DNA of 64,000 nt from Hordeum vulgare subsp. vulgare. Lineage: Eukaryota > Streptophyta > Magnoliopsida > Poales > Poaceae. Position numbers and translations under genes: made by a program. Below are positions 1 to 11,701 of this stretch, piece by piece. The DNA lies in contig NC_058522.1 of NCBI RefSeq assembly GCF_904849725.1, positions 434,959,529 through 435,023,528 on the forward strand, read 5' to 3'. The stretch's first letter is position 1. Every line of letters begins with the position of its first letter. Under the pieces are notes generated by a model, which saw only the letters and a list, made by a program, of their open reading frames with translations, did not search any database and was not told the origin of the DNA.

Positions 1-258
1 GCGATCCTCATGGGAGACGCCTCCAGATGCCGCCTCTACCCAATAAGAACAACAGGGGGCCATCCACTAGTAATTAACCCGACGCCGCTGGTGGTCGTGG
101 TTAGGGGAGGTATGGTGGGATCACTACTGCCACCCACCAAGAAGCGAAGGAGGAGACCAGAGAAGAAAGGCTCTAAAGGCGCAAAAGCTGCTTCAAGCAG
201 CCAGCTGCCTCTGAAGCCCCGGGAGGTAGACACAATACCTATCGTAGGTGCGGGTCGT
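1..258 (+). pseudogene. CACTA-1 ORF, part left of the insertion
   Basis: This is an open frame from about position 10 to the insertion site of the LTR element at 259. It has a basic Lys/Arg run in the middle (codons around 130-180). If the inserted element and one TSD copy are skipped, the frame stays open into 16772 onward (…GAGR then FHVAGHP…), so the two pieces were one exon. Downstream it leads into a degenerate Ulp1-like protease, the usual second ORF of Triticeae CACTA elements. It starts outside the window or at the ATG at 10. The family assignment is by recall; the frame continuity is seen directly. Confidence 0.6.
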
Positions 259-351
259 TGATACGTCTCCAACGTATCTATAATTTTTGATGGTTTCATG
301 CTATTAGCTTGTCAAACTTTAAATGTTTTATATGCCTTTTATATCTTTTTT
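259..351 (+). repeat. 5' LTR of outer element, first piece
   Basis: The first 93 bases of the 5' LTR match 15208-15300. The LTR is cut inside a T-run by the nested insertion and resumes at 9992/9997. Confidence 0.9.
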
Positions 352-1127
352 TGTAACATCCCAAATTTTGGAATGTTAAAATAATTATTAGTTTGTTTGT
401 TGGCTTGCTTGAGTGATTGAAACCTGAGTGAAAATTTGAAACTTTTCAAAAAAATTTGAATGAGAGGGAATAAAATGACTTTCCCCTTCTCCGGTAAATT
501 CAAATTCAATCTTTTAAAAGCAAAGAGAGAAGATGACGTGACTTCTTCAACTATAAAGAATTTGAACGGAGATTTTCATTTGAATTCTTTCAAAATTTTC
601 TTATGCATTTCTATTTGTTTTCTTCGTGCAAGAAATGCCGGGGAATAAAATTCTGTCAAACACAAAAGAGAGGAGGAACATGACCCTCCAACACACAGGC
701 ATTTTGAAAGTCATTTGAACCCTAAAACTTAGAGGGTTATTTGAAAATTATTTGCAAAAGAAAATAAATCTTTTAGGCAATTTTGTGAAAATAATTTTTT
801 CTGAAGTTTTTATTTTTGCCGTGGAAAAATGCCCACCTTTTAGATTTTATTTTTCTGATAATTTTAGTATATAGAAACTCTTTATTCCGAATTGATTTGA
901 TTTCCCTTTTATCGTTTTAGTTTCCTAGTTTTGAAAAAAGGAAAGAAATCGTGTTTAAATGGAAATAAACGGTGGCCCATTAAGACCTTTCCAAAAACTG
1001 GACCAACAGGATCTTCTTCTTCCTCTATCTCCTTCCTCACGTGCACATGACCTTCCTTAGCCATGGACACGGAAATCCTCCCTTCCCGATCTCCCTCTCC
1101 CTTCCATCCCAGCTCCTCCCGAGCCCC

Positions 1128-1135
1128 CTATAAGA
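1128..1135 (+). promoter_or_regulatory. TATA-like box in LARD 5' LTR
   Basis: CTATAAGA sits about 780 bp into the LTR, just after a CT-rich stretch and downstream of a CACGTG motif near 1039. It is kept unchanged at 7534-7541 in the 3' LTR. It probably sets the U3/R border, but the transcription start was not measured. Confidence 0.5.
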
Positions 1136-1389
1136 ACCCACCCGGAGTCCTCGTTCCATTTTCCCAAAGAGACGCCACCCTCATCGCCTCTAGCCGTCGG
1201 CCACCTCGTCGGAGTAACCCTGCCCCGGTCGACTCCAGGAGCTCCCTGCCGACCTCCCCATGGCCCCTACCCTCGCTGCACCACACCCCCTGCCGTGCTA
1301 CTCCTCCGCCGTTCCCCCTCCCCGCCGGCGACCTCCCCACCTCGCCGGAGCAGCTACCTCGCCGGAGTTCTTCCTCTCTGTCACCCATG

Positions 1390-2248
1390 GTGAGATTCAC
1401 GAAATCCCGTCTTGCAGTTTTTTCAGAAAATTGCAATCTTAGAAAATTCATATCTATTAGTCTATAACTCCAAATTAGGTGATTCTTTTTGCGTTCGATC
1501 ACAAATTTTATGCAGTTTCTGCAGATATATAATTTGTCTATGTTTGGATTTAGAAAAATTGAGTTAGATCATATTTCAATTAAATCTTGTTTTGCTTATT
1601 CCGGGAGTTTAAAAATATATTTTAATTTGATTCTTTTTGCTGCTGTTTCCTATTGATCATATCATTCAGTAGTTTAAGTTTCAATTTTTTTTACATATAT
1701 ATACTTAGGGTTTTAAGCAAAACAGATTCTGTTTTAGCCTTTTTTGTTTTCTTGCTATTTCTTTTGTATTAATTGTTCTTAATTTGTTTTTTTTGTAATT
1801 GTGACAAGTTATATTTTTTTTTTATATTTACCAGTAACTTTTCAACAACAACAAAATTTTATTTTATTTATTCTTATTTGTTTGCATGGAATCAATTCTA
1901 GTTCTATACTAACTTGCGAATTGATTGCATTGCTAGTTTGATTTCCTATTTTGAAAATACTTATAAAAAATATTGTTTTGTAAATTTTACTTCTCTTATC
2001 TTAGTTATTTTATATTTTGTTTTCTGTTATTTTTTCTATTTTAGTGTTTTATTTTCAGTTAGAACAAAAACTATATAGTGTTTGTTGTAGTTGAAGGCTT
2101 CCTAGCTTCTTTGAAGTTTCCTTTGGATTTTTATCCGCTCTCTCTTATTGATTTTTGATTGCATCAACTTTTATTGCTGTTTGTTAATTGATTGCTAGAA
2201 TGATTGCTAGTGTGAGTGCTTATGTGAATACTATGTTTGATTATATAG
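1390..2248 (+). other. Putative leader intron inside LARD LTR
   Basis: A donor-like ATG|GTGAGA at 1389/1390 is followed by about 860 bp of T-rich sequence. It ends in TATATAG at 2248, before a 76-nt segment (2249-2324) that closes with a CAG|GCAAGT donor. The 3' LTR keeps the same signals, and the solo LTR at 34202 has a parallel arrangement. Splicing is inferred. Confidence 0.4.
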
Positions 2249-3586
2249 ATTTCATCGGAGAGTGACGAATAGTTCTATCACGTATTTCCCGAGAACGAAA
2301 ATTCTTCTTCGTCAACATCACCAGGCAAGTCACTTTGATCATACTATCGCCTATGTTTTATGCATCGTAGTTCTACCATCCTATGCCCAATTGCATGCTC
2401 AGTAGGTACGTGGAAATTTTAGTATAGATTGTAGTATCATGTGGTAGGCACACAATAACCCCGATACTTGGCCCCGGGACGACAAATTTCATATTGCTAT
2501 GCTTGAGTAGACAGGATTTCGGTTGAGTGCATAACACGAGTGATGCAAGGTTGATTAAATAATCAAGACCGGTTAAGACAAGATTTTCAAGACCTCGGAC
2601 GCAATGCAACTCTGGGTGAAGGACGGTTGATCGGCTCCCTAGAGAACCTAGTGGATGACCCGGGATGCTGGAGAGGCCATGACATCCTGCGGAAAGCTTC
2701 ACCCAGGCTCAAAGAGACGGATGGATATTTTCAAGACCCAAGGCTTACCTGCACAGCCACAAGTCATTATGGGCTCTAGCTTGGTTGGACAACGCGGCGA
2801 CTCTGGACAGGCGGTGCTAGCAGATGTAGAAGAACGGTAGGATTGGATAGGCACCGACAGGGATTCAGAGGGACCCGTTGAAAGACCATGTTTTGATCAT
2901 CCGGTCTTCAAACATCCTGAAGTGCGAGGACATACACGGAGGCGATCAAATCTTGTGGGGAACGTGTGCAAAACTATGCAGAGTACTCAAACCTAATCGA
3001 TTAGCCGTGTCCACGGTCATGGACAACTTGAGCCAAAGGAACTGAAGTTATCTAGATTTCTCAACACCATTAAATATATTTGATGAGGGTAATTATTGAC
3101 AACTCGGGTACGAGAACTGGTTGGCGGAACCATCTCGTTAATAACAAACAATGTAGTAACATTTTGCTTTTAGCCCTCTCTTGATGTAGGAGAAAACTTG
3201 CTTTACGCTAAAAACTTATAGCCCCACCTGCCATATATGCATATAGTATAGATGACATTTTACCCCTCTCTTATGTGACTTGCCAGCATATTCAATATGC
3301 TGACCTACACGGCTGCAACGTCTTATGTTGCAGATATTTTTCTTCGACGAGTAAGAGTACGATTCAGGGTTACGGTCTACACTCAACTTGTCGTTGGTGT
3401 TTATTGGGACTCCACTCCCTTGACTGCTTCCGCTGAAATATTTAAGGTATATATTAGTTTTACGCTATTTACATGTGATTGCACTTTGATATATACATTG
3501 ATGTACTGTGTGTGCCAGCATACTGATCCAGGGATGGCACAGAAACACAGAGGCTTGACTCGTCTTGAGTCGGGATGCTACAGAAA

Positions 3587-3598
3587 TGGTATCAGAGC
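3587..3598 (+). other. Primer-binding site, initiator tRNA-Met type
   Basis: TGGTATCAGAGC begins four bases after the 5' LTR. It matches the complement of the 3' end of plant initiator tRNA-Met, the usual minus-strand primer for many plant LTR elements. Confidence 0.85.
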
Positions 3599-3884
3599 AC
3601 ATGTTTACTGTAGGACGTGACCCTAGAAACTAGAAATCCCTTGGGGAAGAATCTCTCAAAAAAAATTCAAGAACATCCTTTACTTCTCATCCCTTCTGAT
3701 TTCATCAAATGTTCCCTCTCACCTCAAATAGTTACACAATATCGTTACCCCTTTGACCTCGTGAAGGATCAACCGACTCCCAATTCAAAGTAAAGATGGA
3801 TTTCATCATGCAGTTGAAGCTACACCAATTGAATACTCTCAAGACCCGAAGAACTCGAAGACCCTGAAGCGTTCGAATATTTAT

Positions 3885-5030
3885 ATGACCATTAGAAGTC
3901 CAAACCCCTGTTATATACCCACGTTAGTTACGATGGTTTGTGAGCCGTCATTGGTCTGTGTTTTCCGACGGCCACAAATAAAACCTATTCTCAAAAATAT
4001 TGTTTGTATTGTGTGTATCTCCCTCCCTCTCTTACCCGTCTCATCCCCAAAACCTCAACCCTACCAGATGGAGTATGAAGCTGGACTTGTAGTCTCTGGA
4101 CCAATGACCCAGCTGGAGGCTGATATATGGATTCAAAACATGGAGAACCACTTCGGGAGCAACTTGATCTCAAGGAAGTATGAAGTGGAACACGCTCTTC
4201 AGTACTTTACACAAAGTGCTGCAATCTGGTGGAAAATGCATCATGCCATACAAGGATTTAGTGGAGCAGAAACCTGGGACGAATTCAAGAAGACTTTGTT
4301 AAGATCCCGTCTTATTCAGAAGTGCTATGATAATCCGAAGGAGAAGATCTGTGGAGAAATAGGACACACTCAGGAAGAACACAAGCATGGATGCACTCAT
4401 TGTGAGGAAAATCACCCAGCTGAGGAGTGCCCAAGTAGTCAGGTGACTTGTTTCCTTTGTGAAGGAACCACCCACTTCCCAGCTCAGTGTCACATTTACC
4501 CCTAGGTAGAACAAGTTTTCCAGCATAATAAAGAAGCAATGAAGGAAACACTCAAGAAGAAGATTCTAGAAGAACCGGTGATGAACGAAAATATTGAAGA
4601 CCCTGATGGACAAGGTCTGACCAGATTTTTTTCCAATGCATGCTACTCATGTGGAGAAGAAGGACATTATTCACAGGATTGCACGAAGAGAAGCCAAGAG
4701 TATCTGGGAAACTTCCCGACAGAAAAAGTGGAGTTTGATCCATTTGAAATAGAAGAACTGGCCAAAATAAAGGAGTCTCGGAAGAAGAAAAAGTACCCTC
4801 GGAAGAGCCCAATCTCTGCAGATATAGACCTGAGTCATGTCAGATGTTACAAGTGTATGGAATTTGGCCACCACAAATACATGTGCTCAGGAAGGAAGCC
4901 GGAAATCCAAGGAGCAAAAGCAAAAGCTAAGAAGCCTCGAGACTTGTCAGAACTCATTTTCTTTCGTTGCAAGGAAGCAGGACATTTTGCTAGCGATTGT
5001 CCGCAAAGGAAGAAAGCTAGAATGGAGTAG
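3885..5030 (+). pseudogene. Gag-like protein with CCHC zinc knuckles
   Basis: One frame runs from 3885 to 5030, broken only by a TAG at 4503-4505. The likely original start is upstream (ATG at 3796) or at the internal Met at 4069. The segment around 4080-4330 resembles a retrotransposon Gag domain (tryptophan pair IWWKM, then TWDEFKKTLL). After it come intact CCHC knuckles (C-x2-C-x4-H-x4-C) near 4449, 4647 and 4843, plus degenerate ones near 4399 and 4965. Such a protein would package element RNA in cytoplasmic particles. No protease or polymerase follows. The amber stop may be a simple mutation. Confidence 0.75.
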
Positions 5031-5383
5031 TTAAGTTTTGACCAGGGCAATAAGTGTCATCCGAAGCACTCTTGTTTTTCATTGAGATCATGGAGTGAAA
5101 TTTTTGTAACAGAAGTCCCTGAGATTGTAATAACATCATGAATAAATGGAATTTATTGTCTCATGATTGCCTATGTTGAAAATGTATGCGTTGTTTCTCT
5201 ACGAGCAAAGATCTCTGAACATTATGAGGATATGAGAAAATATGGTCTATGCAGGCATGAGTATAATTCATTTTAAGTGTGGTAGTAATCGGTAAACCCA
5301 CAGGATCCATTGAGTAGGAGTGTACCATGATTACCAAGGAGACATATACATTCCTCTGAGTACCTATTTACTGACACCTGCAG

Positions 5384-5839
5384 ATGACAACTCTCTACGA
5401 GTCATTCCTCAAGGGCCCAGAAACGATCATGACCCTGACCAGTGATCATGATTACCCGAAAATCCTGAAGGACATGATGAAGCACATTCATCTTGAAGGA
5501 GATGCAGTCTACAAAGGCTACCCATTCATGGAAAGTGGAGTAGAAATTTGGTATGGGGAAGTACACCTCCACCATGTGAAAGGAGTTTGTCCAAAGACTA
5601 TGGGGCAATACTTTTTCATTTCGCGTGTACCACGAGCAACCTTCTTTGATGCTGTTCGTGAAGCTGCCATGGAAGCCATACGTCAGATTGGAGAAATACT
5701 TGAAGCAAGACTCCGTCATACCCAGGAATACCTGAGTGAAGTGCATGCGGAGATGATAGAGATGAAGCTCATGACCACCACGATGAAGCAAAAGATGGAT
5801 GATTTCAAGGAGCACCTCGGAAATTTCCAGTGGAACTAA
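5384..5839 (+). CDS. Extra ORF of LARD-like element, unknown function
   Basis: A 151-codon ORF in a different frame from the Gag-like ORF. It starts at an ATG right after a pyrimidine-poor spacer that contains a copy of the motif found next to the 3' LTR. The first 90 residues look globular and mixed. The last 60 are rich in Glu, Met, Lys and Leu with a heptad-like pattern, suggesting a coiled coil. I do not recognise a domain: it lacks zinc ligands, RT or integrase motifs and a signal peptide. The open frame in an otherwise decaying interior suggests it may have been useful to the element, but this is one copy only. Confidence 0.45.
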   Translation: MTTLYESFLKGPETIMTLTSDHDYPKILKDMMKHIHLEGDAVYKGYPFMESGVEIWYGEVHLHHVKGVCPKTMGQYFFISRVPRATFFDAVREAAMEAIRQIGEILEARLRHTQEYLSEVHAEMIEMKLMTTTMKQKMDDFKEHLGNFQWN

Positions 5840-6760
5840 AGTACCTCCAAGAGAGACAGATGAATAAAGTTGGCAGAAATGCTTGACCATACCAAACAAT
5901 GTGGATGGCAGCATTTGTAATAAATTACTTTTGAGTTAGAATTTTGAAGAAAGCAAGGATGTAATAAAGGATTGATTATGAAATGAATATGATTTATGGA
6001 AGAAGCTATGATGGATCAGCAAACGTTTTCTTAGGAGCATACGACAACCTGAGAGTTGTGAAGATACGATAGATGTTTCGTTCAGCTTGCAGAACCAATG
6101 GATTATCCGAACTTCGTTCGTGGACAAGAGAAATTCTGCAACGCTTGTGAGGATGCCCAAGCGTTAGAATGCGAGATTCGCTAAACCTTATACAGAGAAA
6201 TGATTTGGGTGCGGAATGGATTGATCACCATGACGACTTACTCTTATCATTTATCTTGCTATTCGGAATGGTAAATCTGAGAGACTTACCCATAGTGAGA
6301 GACGACGTTCTTTGAAGCTTTTGTTTAAGCCTTAGAGTGGTATAAGAAAAGCCCATGTACATGGCACCTGTTGTCACGCGTAGGAAATTTTACGGTGAGG
6401 ATGAAGACAAGACCCCTCTCTCTGCAGGATAACCACAAATGGTAGACCACCATGAGAATCATCGATAGGTTAGTTAGAATTGATCACGAGACTGTCAGTT
6501 AAAGAAGACCCAGTAACGGAAGAAGCTTATATCAACGGGAGAGCATCACCAAAGGATTTATAATGAAGACGGTGCGATGTCAGTTGCCAAAACCCCAGAG
6601 GATCGTTAAAGCATTTTGAGGGACCAGTATCTCTCATTTTAAGTGTGGTAGCAACCCACCTTGCCCGAGATTGGATTTGCTAGAAGACCCCCAAACCCTA
6701 ACCTTTCTTTCTAGCCTCTTCGAATCTCGAGGACGAGATTCATTTTAAGTGTGGTAGATT
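5840..6760 (+). other. Non-coding 3' part of LARD interior with polypurine-adjacent motif
   Basis: No convincing gene. Just before the 3' LTR there is an AGGACGAGATTC segment and then the 19-base motif TTCATTTTAAGTGTGGTAG (6739-6757). The motif also occurs at 5267-5285 and, as 18 of its bases, at 6634-6651. The likely plus-strand priming site lies within or beside this motif, because no long purine run is present. Confidence 0.55.
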
Positions 6761-9700
6761 TGTAACATCCCAAACTTTGGAATGTTAAAATAATTATTAG
6801 TTTGTTTGTTGGCTTGCTTGAGTGATTGAAACCTGAGTGAAAATTTGAAACTTTTCAAAAAAAATTGAATGAGAGGGAATAAAATGACTTTCCCCTTCTC
6901 CGGTAAATTCAAATTCAATCTTTTAAAAGCAAAGAGAGAAGATGACGTGACTTCTTCAACTATAAAGAATTTGAACGGAGATTTGCATTTGAATTCTTTC
7001 AAAATTTTCTTATGCATTTCTATTTGTTTTCTTCGTGCAAGAAATGTCGGGGAATAAAATTCTGTCAAACACAAAAGAGAGGAGGAACATGACCCTCCAA
7101 CACACGGGCATTTTGAAAGTCATTTGAACCCTAAACTTAGAGGGTTATTTGAAAATTGTTTGCAAAAGAAAATAAATCTTTTAGGCAATTTTGTGAAAAT
7201 AATTTTTTCTGAAGTTTTTTTTTTGCCGTGGAAAAATGCCCATCATTTAGATTTTATTTTTCTGATAATTTTAGTATATAGAAACTCTTTATTCCGAATT
7301 GATTTGATTTCCCTTTTATCTTTTTAGTTTCCTAGTTTTGAAAAAGGAAAGAAATCGTGTTTAAATGGAAATAAACGGTGGCCCATTAAGACCTTTCCAA
7401 AAACTGGGCCAACATGATCTTCTTCTTCCTCTATCTCCTTCCTCACGTGCACATGACCTTCCTTAGCCATGGACACGGAAATCCTCCCTTCCCGATCTCC
7501 CTCTCCCTTCCATCCCAGCTCCTCCCGAGCCCCCTATAAGAACCCACCCGGCGTCCTCGTTCCATTTTCCCAAAGAGACGCCACCCTCATCGCCTCTAGC
7601 CGCCAGCCACCTCGTCAGAGTAACCCTGCCCCGGTCGAGTCCAGGAGCTCCCTGCCGACCTCCCCATGGCCCCTACCCTCGCTGCACCACACCCCCTGCC
7701 GTGCTACTCCTCCGTCGTTCCCCCTCCCCGCCGGCGACCTCCCCACCTCGCCGGAGCAGCTACCTCGCCGGAGTTCTTCCTCTCTGTCACCCATGGTGAG
7801 ATTCACGAAATCCCGTATTGCAGTTTTTTCAGAAAATTGCAATCTTAGAAAATTCATATCTATTAGTCTATAACTCCGAATTAGGTGATTCTTTTTGCGT
7901 TGGATCACAAATTATATGCCATTTCCGTAGATATATAATTTGTCTATGTTTGGATTTATAAAAATTGAGTTAGATCATATTTGAATTAAATCTTGTTTTG
8001 CTTATTCCGGGAGTTTAAAAATAGCTTTTAATTTGATTCTTTTTGCTGCTGTTTCCTATTGATAATCTCATTTAGTAGTTTAAGTTTCAATTTTGTTTAA
8101 ATATTTTTACTTAGGGTTTTAAGCAAAACAGATTCTGTTTTAGCCTTTTTTGTTTTCTTGCTATTTCTTTTGTATTAATTGTTCTTAATTTGTTTTTATT
8201 TTGTAATTGTGACAAGTTATATTTTTGTTTTTTGATATTTACCAGTACCTTTTCAACAACAACGAAATTTTAGTTTATTCATTCTTATTTGTTTGCATAA
8301 AATCAATTCTAGTTCTATACTAACTTGCGAATTGATTGCATTGCTAGTTTGATTTCCTATTTTGAAAATACTTGTAAAAAATATTGTTTTGTAAATTTTA
8401 CTTCTGTTATCTTAGTTATTTTATATATTTTTTCTGTTATTTTTTCTATTTTAGTTTTTTATTTTCAGTTAGAACAAAAACTATATAGTGTTTGATGTAG
8501 TAGAAGGCTTCCTAGCTTCTTTGAAGTTTCCTTTGGATTTTTATCCGCTCTCTCTTATTGATTTTTGATTGCATCAACTTTTATTGCTGTTTGTTAATTG
8601 ATTGCTAGAATGATTGCTAGTGTGAGTGCTTATGTGAATACTATGTTTGATTATATAGATTTCATCGGAGAGTGACGAATAGTTCTATCACGTATTTCCC
8701 GAGAACAAAAATTCTTCTTCGTCAACATCACCAGGCAAGGCACTTTGATCATACTATCGCCTATGTTTTATGCATCGTAGTTCTACCATCCTATGCCCAA
8801 TTGCATGCTTAGTAGGTACTTGGAAATTTTAGTATAGATTGTAGTATCATGTGGTAGGCACACAATAACCCCGATACTTGGCCCCGGGACGACAAATTTC
8901 ATATTGCTATGCTTGAATAGACGGGATTTCGGTTGAGTGCATAACACGAGTGATGCAAGGTTGATTAAATAATCAAGAACGATTAAGACAAGATTTTCAA
9001 GACCTCTGACGCAATGCAACTCTGGGTGAAGGACGGTTGATCGGCTCCCTGGAGAACCTAGTGGATGACCCGGGATGCTGAAGAGGCCATGACATCCTGC
9101 GGAAAGCTTCACCCAAGCTCAAAGAGACGGACGGATATTTTCAAGACCCAAGGCTTACCTGCACAGCCACAAGTCATTATGGGCTCTAGCTTGGTTGGAC
9201 AACGCGGCGACTCTGGACAGGCGGTGCTAGCAGATGTAGAAGAACGGTAGGATTGGATGGGCACCGACAGGGATTCAGAGGGACCCGTTGAAAGACCATG
9301 TTTTGATCATCCGGTCTTCAAACATCCTGAAGTGCGAGGACATACACGGAGGCGATCAAATCTTGTGGGGAACTGTGCAAAACTTTGCAGAGTACTCAAA
9401 CCTAATCGATTAGCCGTGTCCACGGTCACGGACAACTTGAGCCAAAGGAACTGAAGTTATCTGGATTTCTCAACACCATTAAATATATTTGATGAGGGTA
9501 ATTATTGACAACTCGGGTACGAGAACTGGTTGGCGGAACCATCGCGTTAACAACCAACAATGTAGTAACATTTTGCTTTTAGCCCTCTCTTGATGTAGGA
9601 GAAAACATGCTTTACGCTAAAAACTTATAGCCCCACCTGCCATATATGCATATAGTATAGATGACATTTTACCCCTCTCTTATGTGACTTGCCAGCATAT

Positions 9701-9991
9701 TCAATATGCTGACCTACACGGCTGTAACGTCTTATGTTGCAAATATTTTTCTTCGACGAGTAAGAGTACGATTCAGGGTTACGGTCTACACTCAACTTGC
9801 CGTTGGTGTTTATTGGGACTCCACTCCCTTGACTGCTTCCGCTGAATAATTTAAGGTATATATTAGTTTTACGGTATTTACATGTGATTGCACTTTGATA
9901 TATACATTGATGTACTGTGTGTGCCAGCATACTGATCCAGGGAAAGCACAGAAACATAGAGGCTTGACTCGTCTTGAGTCGGGTCGCTACA
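6761..9991 (+). repeat. 3' LTR of LARD-like element
   Basis: 3231 bp, colinear with 352-3582, with scattered substitutions and short indels that cancel out in length. It ends GGGTCGCTACA and is followed by the TSD TTTTT. Confidence 0.92.
7534..7541 (+). promoter_or_regulatory. TATA-like box in LARD 3' LTR
   Basis: The same CTATAAGA as in the 5' LTR, in the same context. Confidence 0.45.
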
Positions 9992-9996
9992 TTTTT

Positions 9997-11429
9997 GGGA
10001 CTAACTTATTAACTCAGTGCCAAGTGCCAGTTCCTATTTTTTCCGTGTTTTTGACCCTTTTCAGAGGAAGATTTGAAACGGAGTCCAAACGGAATAAAAT
10101 CGGGAGACTTGAGAACCAAGGCAGGGGGTCCCCAGGGATCCCACAAGCCCCTAGCCCCGGCCAGGGGGGAGGCCGGGCCTCCTAGGCTTGTGGGCCCCCT
10201 GGACCTCCTCTGCCCTAGGTTTTGGGCCTATATATTCCCTACAATCCTAGAAAAAATCAGGAGATCATAGAAAATAGGTTTCCGCCGCCGCAAGCTTCTG
10301 TCCCCGCAAGATCCCATCTGGAGCACGTTCTGGTGTCCTGCCGGAGGGGGGGATTCGGATACGGAGGCCTTGTTCGTCAACACCATGACCTCTCCGATTA
10401 TGCGTGAGTAGTTCACCATAGACCTACGGGTCCATAGCTAGTAGCTAGATGGCTTCTTCTCTCTCTTGGATCTTCAATACAAAGTTCTCCATGATCTTCA
10501 TGGAGATCTATTCGATGTAATCTTCTTTTGCGGTGTGTTTGTCAAGATCCGATGAATTGTGGATTTATGATCAGATTATATATGAATCTTATTTGAGTTT
10601 CTTCTGATCTCTCTTATGCATGATTTCATATCCTCGTAATTCTCTTCGAGTTGTGTGTTTTGTTTGGCCAACTAGATCTAAGATTCTTGCAATGGGAGAA
10701 GTGCTTGGTTTTGGGTTCATACCGTGCTGTGACCTCACCCAATGACAGAAGGGGTAGCGAGGCACGCATCATGTTGTTGCCATCAAGGGTAAAAAGATGG
10801 GGCTTTCATCATTGATTTGAGATTATCCCTCTACATCATGTCATCTTGCGTAAGGCGTTACTCTGTTTGTCATGAACACAATACACTAGATGCATGCTGG
10901 ATAGCGATCGATGTGTGGATTAATAGTAGTAGATGCAGAAAGTATCGGTCTACTTGTCTCGGACGTGATGCCTATATGTATGATCATTGCCTTAGATATC
11001 GTCATGACTTTGCGCGATTCTATCAATTGCTCGACAGTAATTTGTTCACCCATCATAATATTTGCTATTTTGAGAGAAGCCTCTAGTGAACACTATGGCC
11101 CCCAGGTCTACTCCACACCATATTTTCAGCCTTACACTTTTACTTCGTTGCACTTTCCTCCTTCAGATCTCACTTTGCAATCAATCTTGAAGGGATTGAC
11201 AACCCTTTTATAGCGTTGGGTGCAAGCTCTTTTGTGTTTGCGCAGGTACTCTCGACTTGACGCGATTCTCCTACTGGATTGATACCTTGGTTCTCAAGCT
11301 GAGGGAAATACTTACTGCTCCTGTGCTGCATCGCCCTTTCCTCTTCAAGGGAAAAACCAACGCAAGCTCAAGAGACGACAGAAGGATTTCTGGCACCATT
11401 GCGGGGGAAGAACTTTTGTTGCCGTAGCA
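9997..11429 (+). repeat. 5' LTR of outer element, second piece
   Basis: Continues the LTR begun at 259 and matches 15301-16766. It lacks a segment of about 34 bp present in the 3' LTR near 15405-15438. It ends CCGTAGCA. Confidence 0.9.
10228..10236 (+). promoter_or_regulatory. TATA-like box in outer element LTR
   Basis: CTATATATT follows GGGC and is kept at 15568-15576 in the 3' LTR. It is the best candidate for the LTR promoter of this element. Confidence 0.5.
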
Positions 11430-11439
11430 GAAGAATTTC

Positions 11440-11459
11440 TGGCGCCGTTGTCGGGGAGA
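11440..11459 (+). other. Primer-binding site, tRNA-Asp type
   Basis: The sequence beginning TGGCGCCGTTG lies 10 bases after the 5' LTR. It matches the complement of the plant tRNA-Asp 3' end (…CAACGGCGCCA) except for one changed base. Confidence 0.8.
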
Positions 11460-11701
11460 ATCAACTAAAGAACTCATCCAAGCAAGTGTCGCAAACTAAT
11501 CTCTTGCATTTACTTTTTTGCCTCTCGTTTTTCTCTCCCCCACTTCTGAAAAACAAAAATTTACAAAAAGATTTGCCTTTTTCATTTACCTTTTTTCGTT
11601 TGCCTTTTTCGTTCGCCCTTTTCTCTCGCTTGCCTTTCCTTTGCTTGAGTTCTATGTGCCTTCATTATGCTTGCATCTTCGCTTGCTGAAAATCTATTGA
11701 T

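Larger units (their letters stand above)
352..3582 (+). repeat. 5' LTR of LARD-like element
   Basis: 3231 bp, ending …GGATGCTACA. It contains a TATA-like box, a CT-rich leader, an intron-like T-rich stretch (1390-2248) and a short second exon. The same order is seen in the 3' LTR. It has no protein-coding content that I accept. Confidence 0.92.
352..9991 (+). mobile_element. LARD-like LTR retrotransposon nested in a 5' LTR
   Basis: A complete element of 9640 bp with TG…CA ends (TGTAACATCC … GCTACA) and TSD TTTTT at 347-351 and 9992-9996. The intact copy of the target at 15295-15303 (six Ts then GGG) confirms the insertion point. LTRs of 3231 bp at each end enclose only 3178 bp of interior, which codes for Gag-like zinc-knuckle proteins and one extra ORF but no pol. 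That is the layout of large retrotransposon derivatives (LARDs). The first roughly 115 bases of the two LTRs differ at only two positions, so the insertion is young relative to its host element. Confidence 0.9.

Noticed and set aside
1063..1467. Open frame of 134 codons repeated at 7469-7873
   Set aside because: Lies in the CT-rich leader of both LTRs; Ser/Pro-rich by composition, crosses the putative donor site and has no domain.
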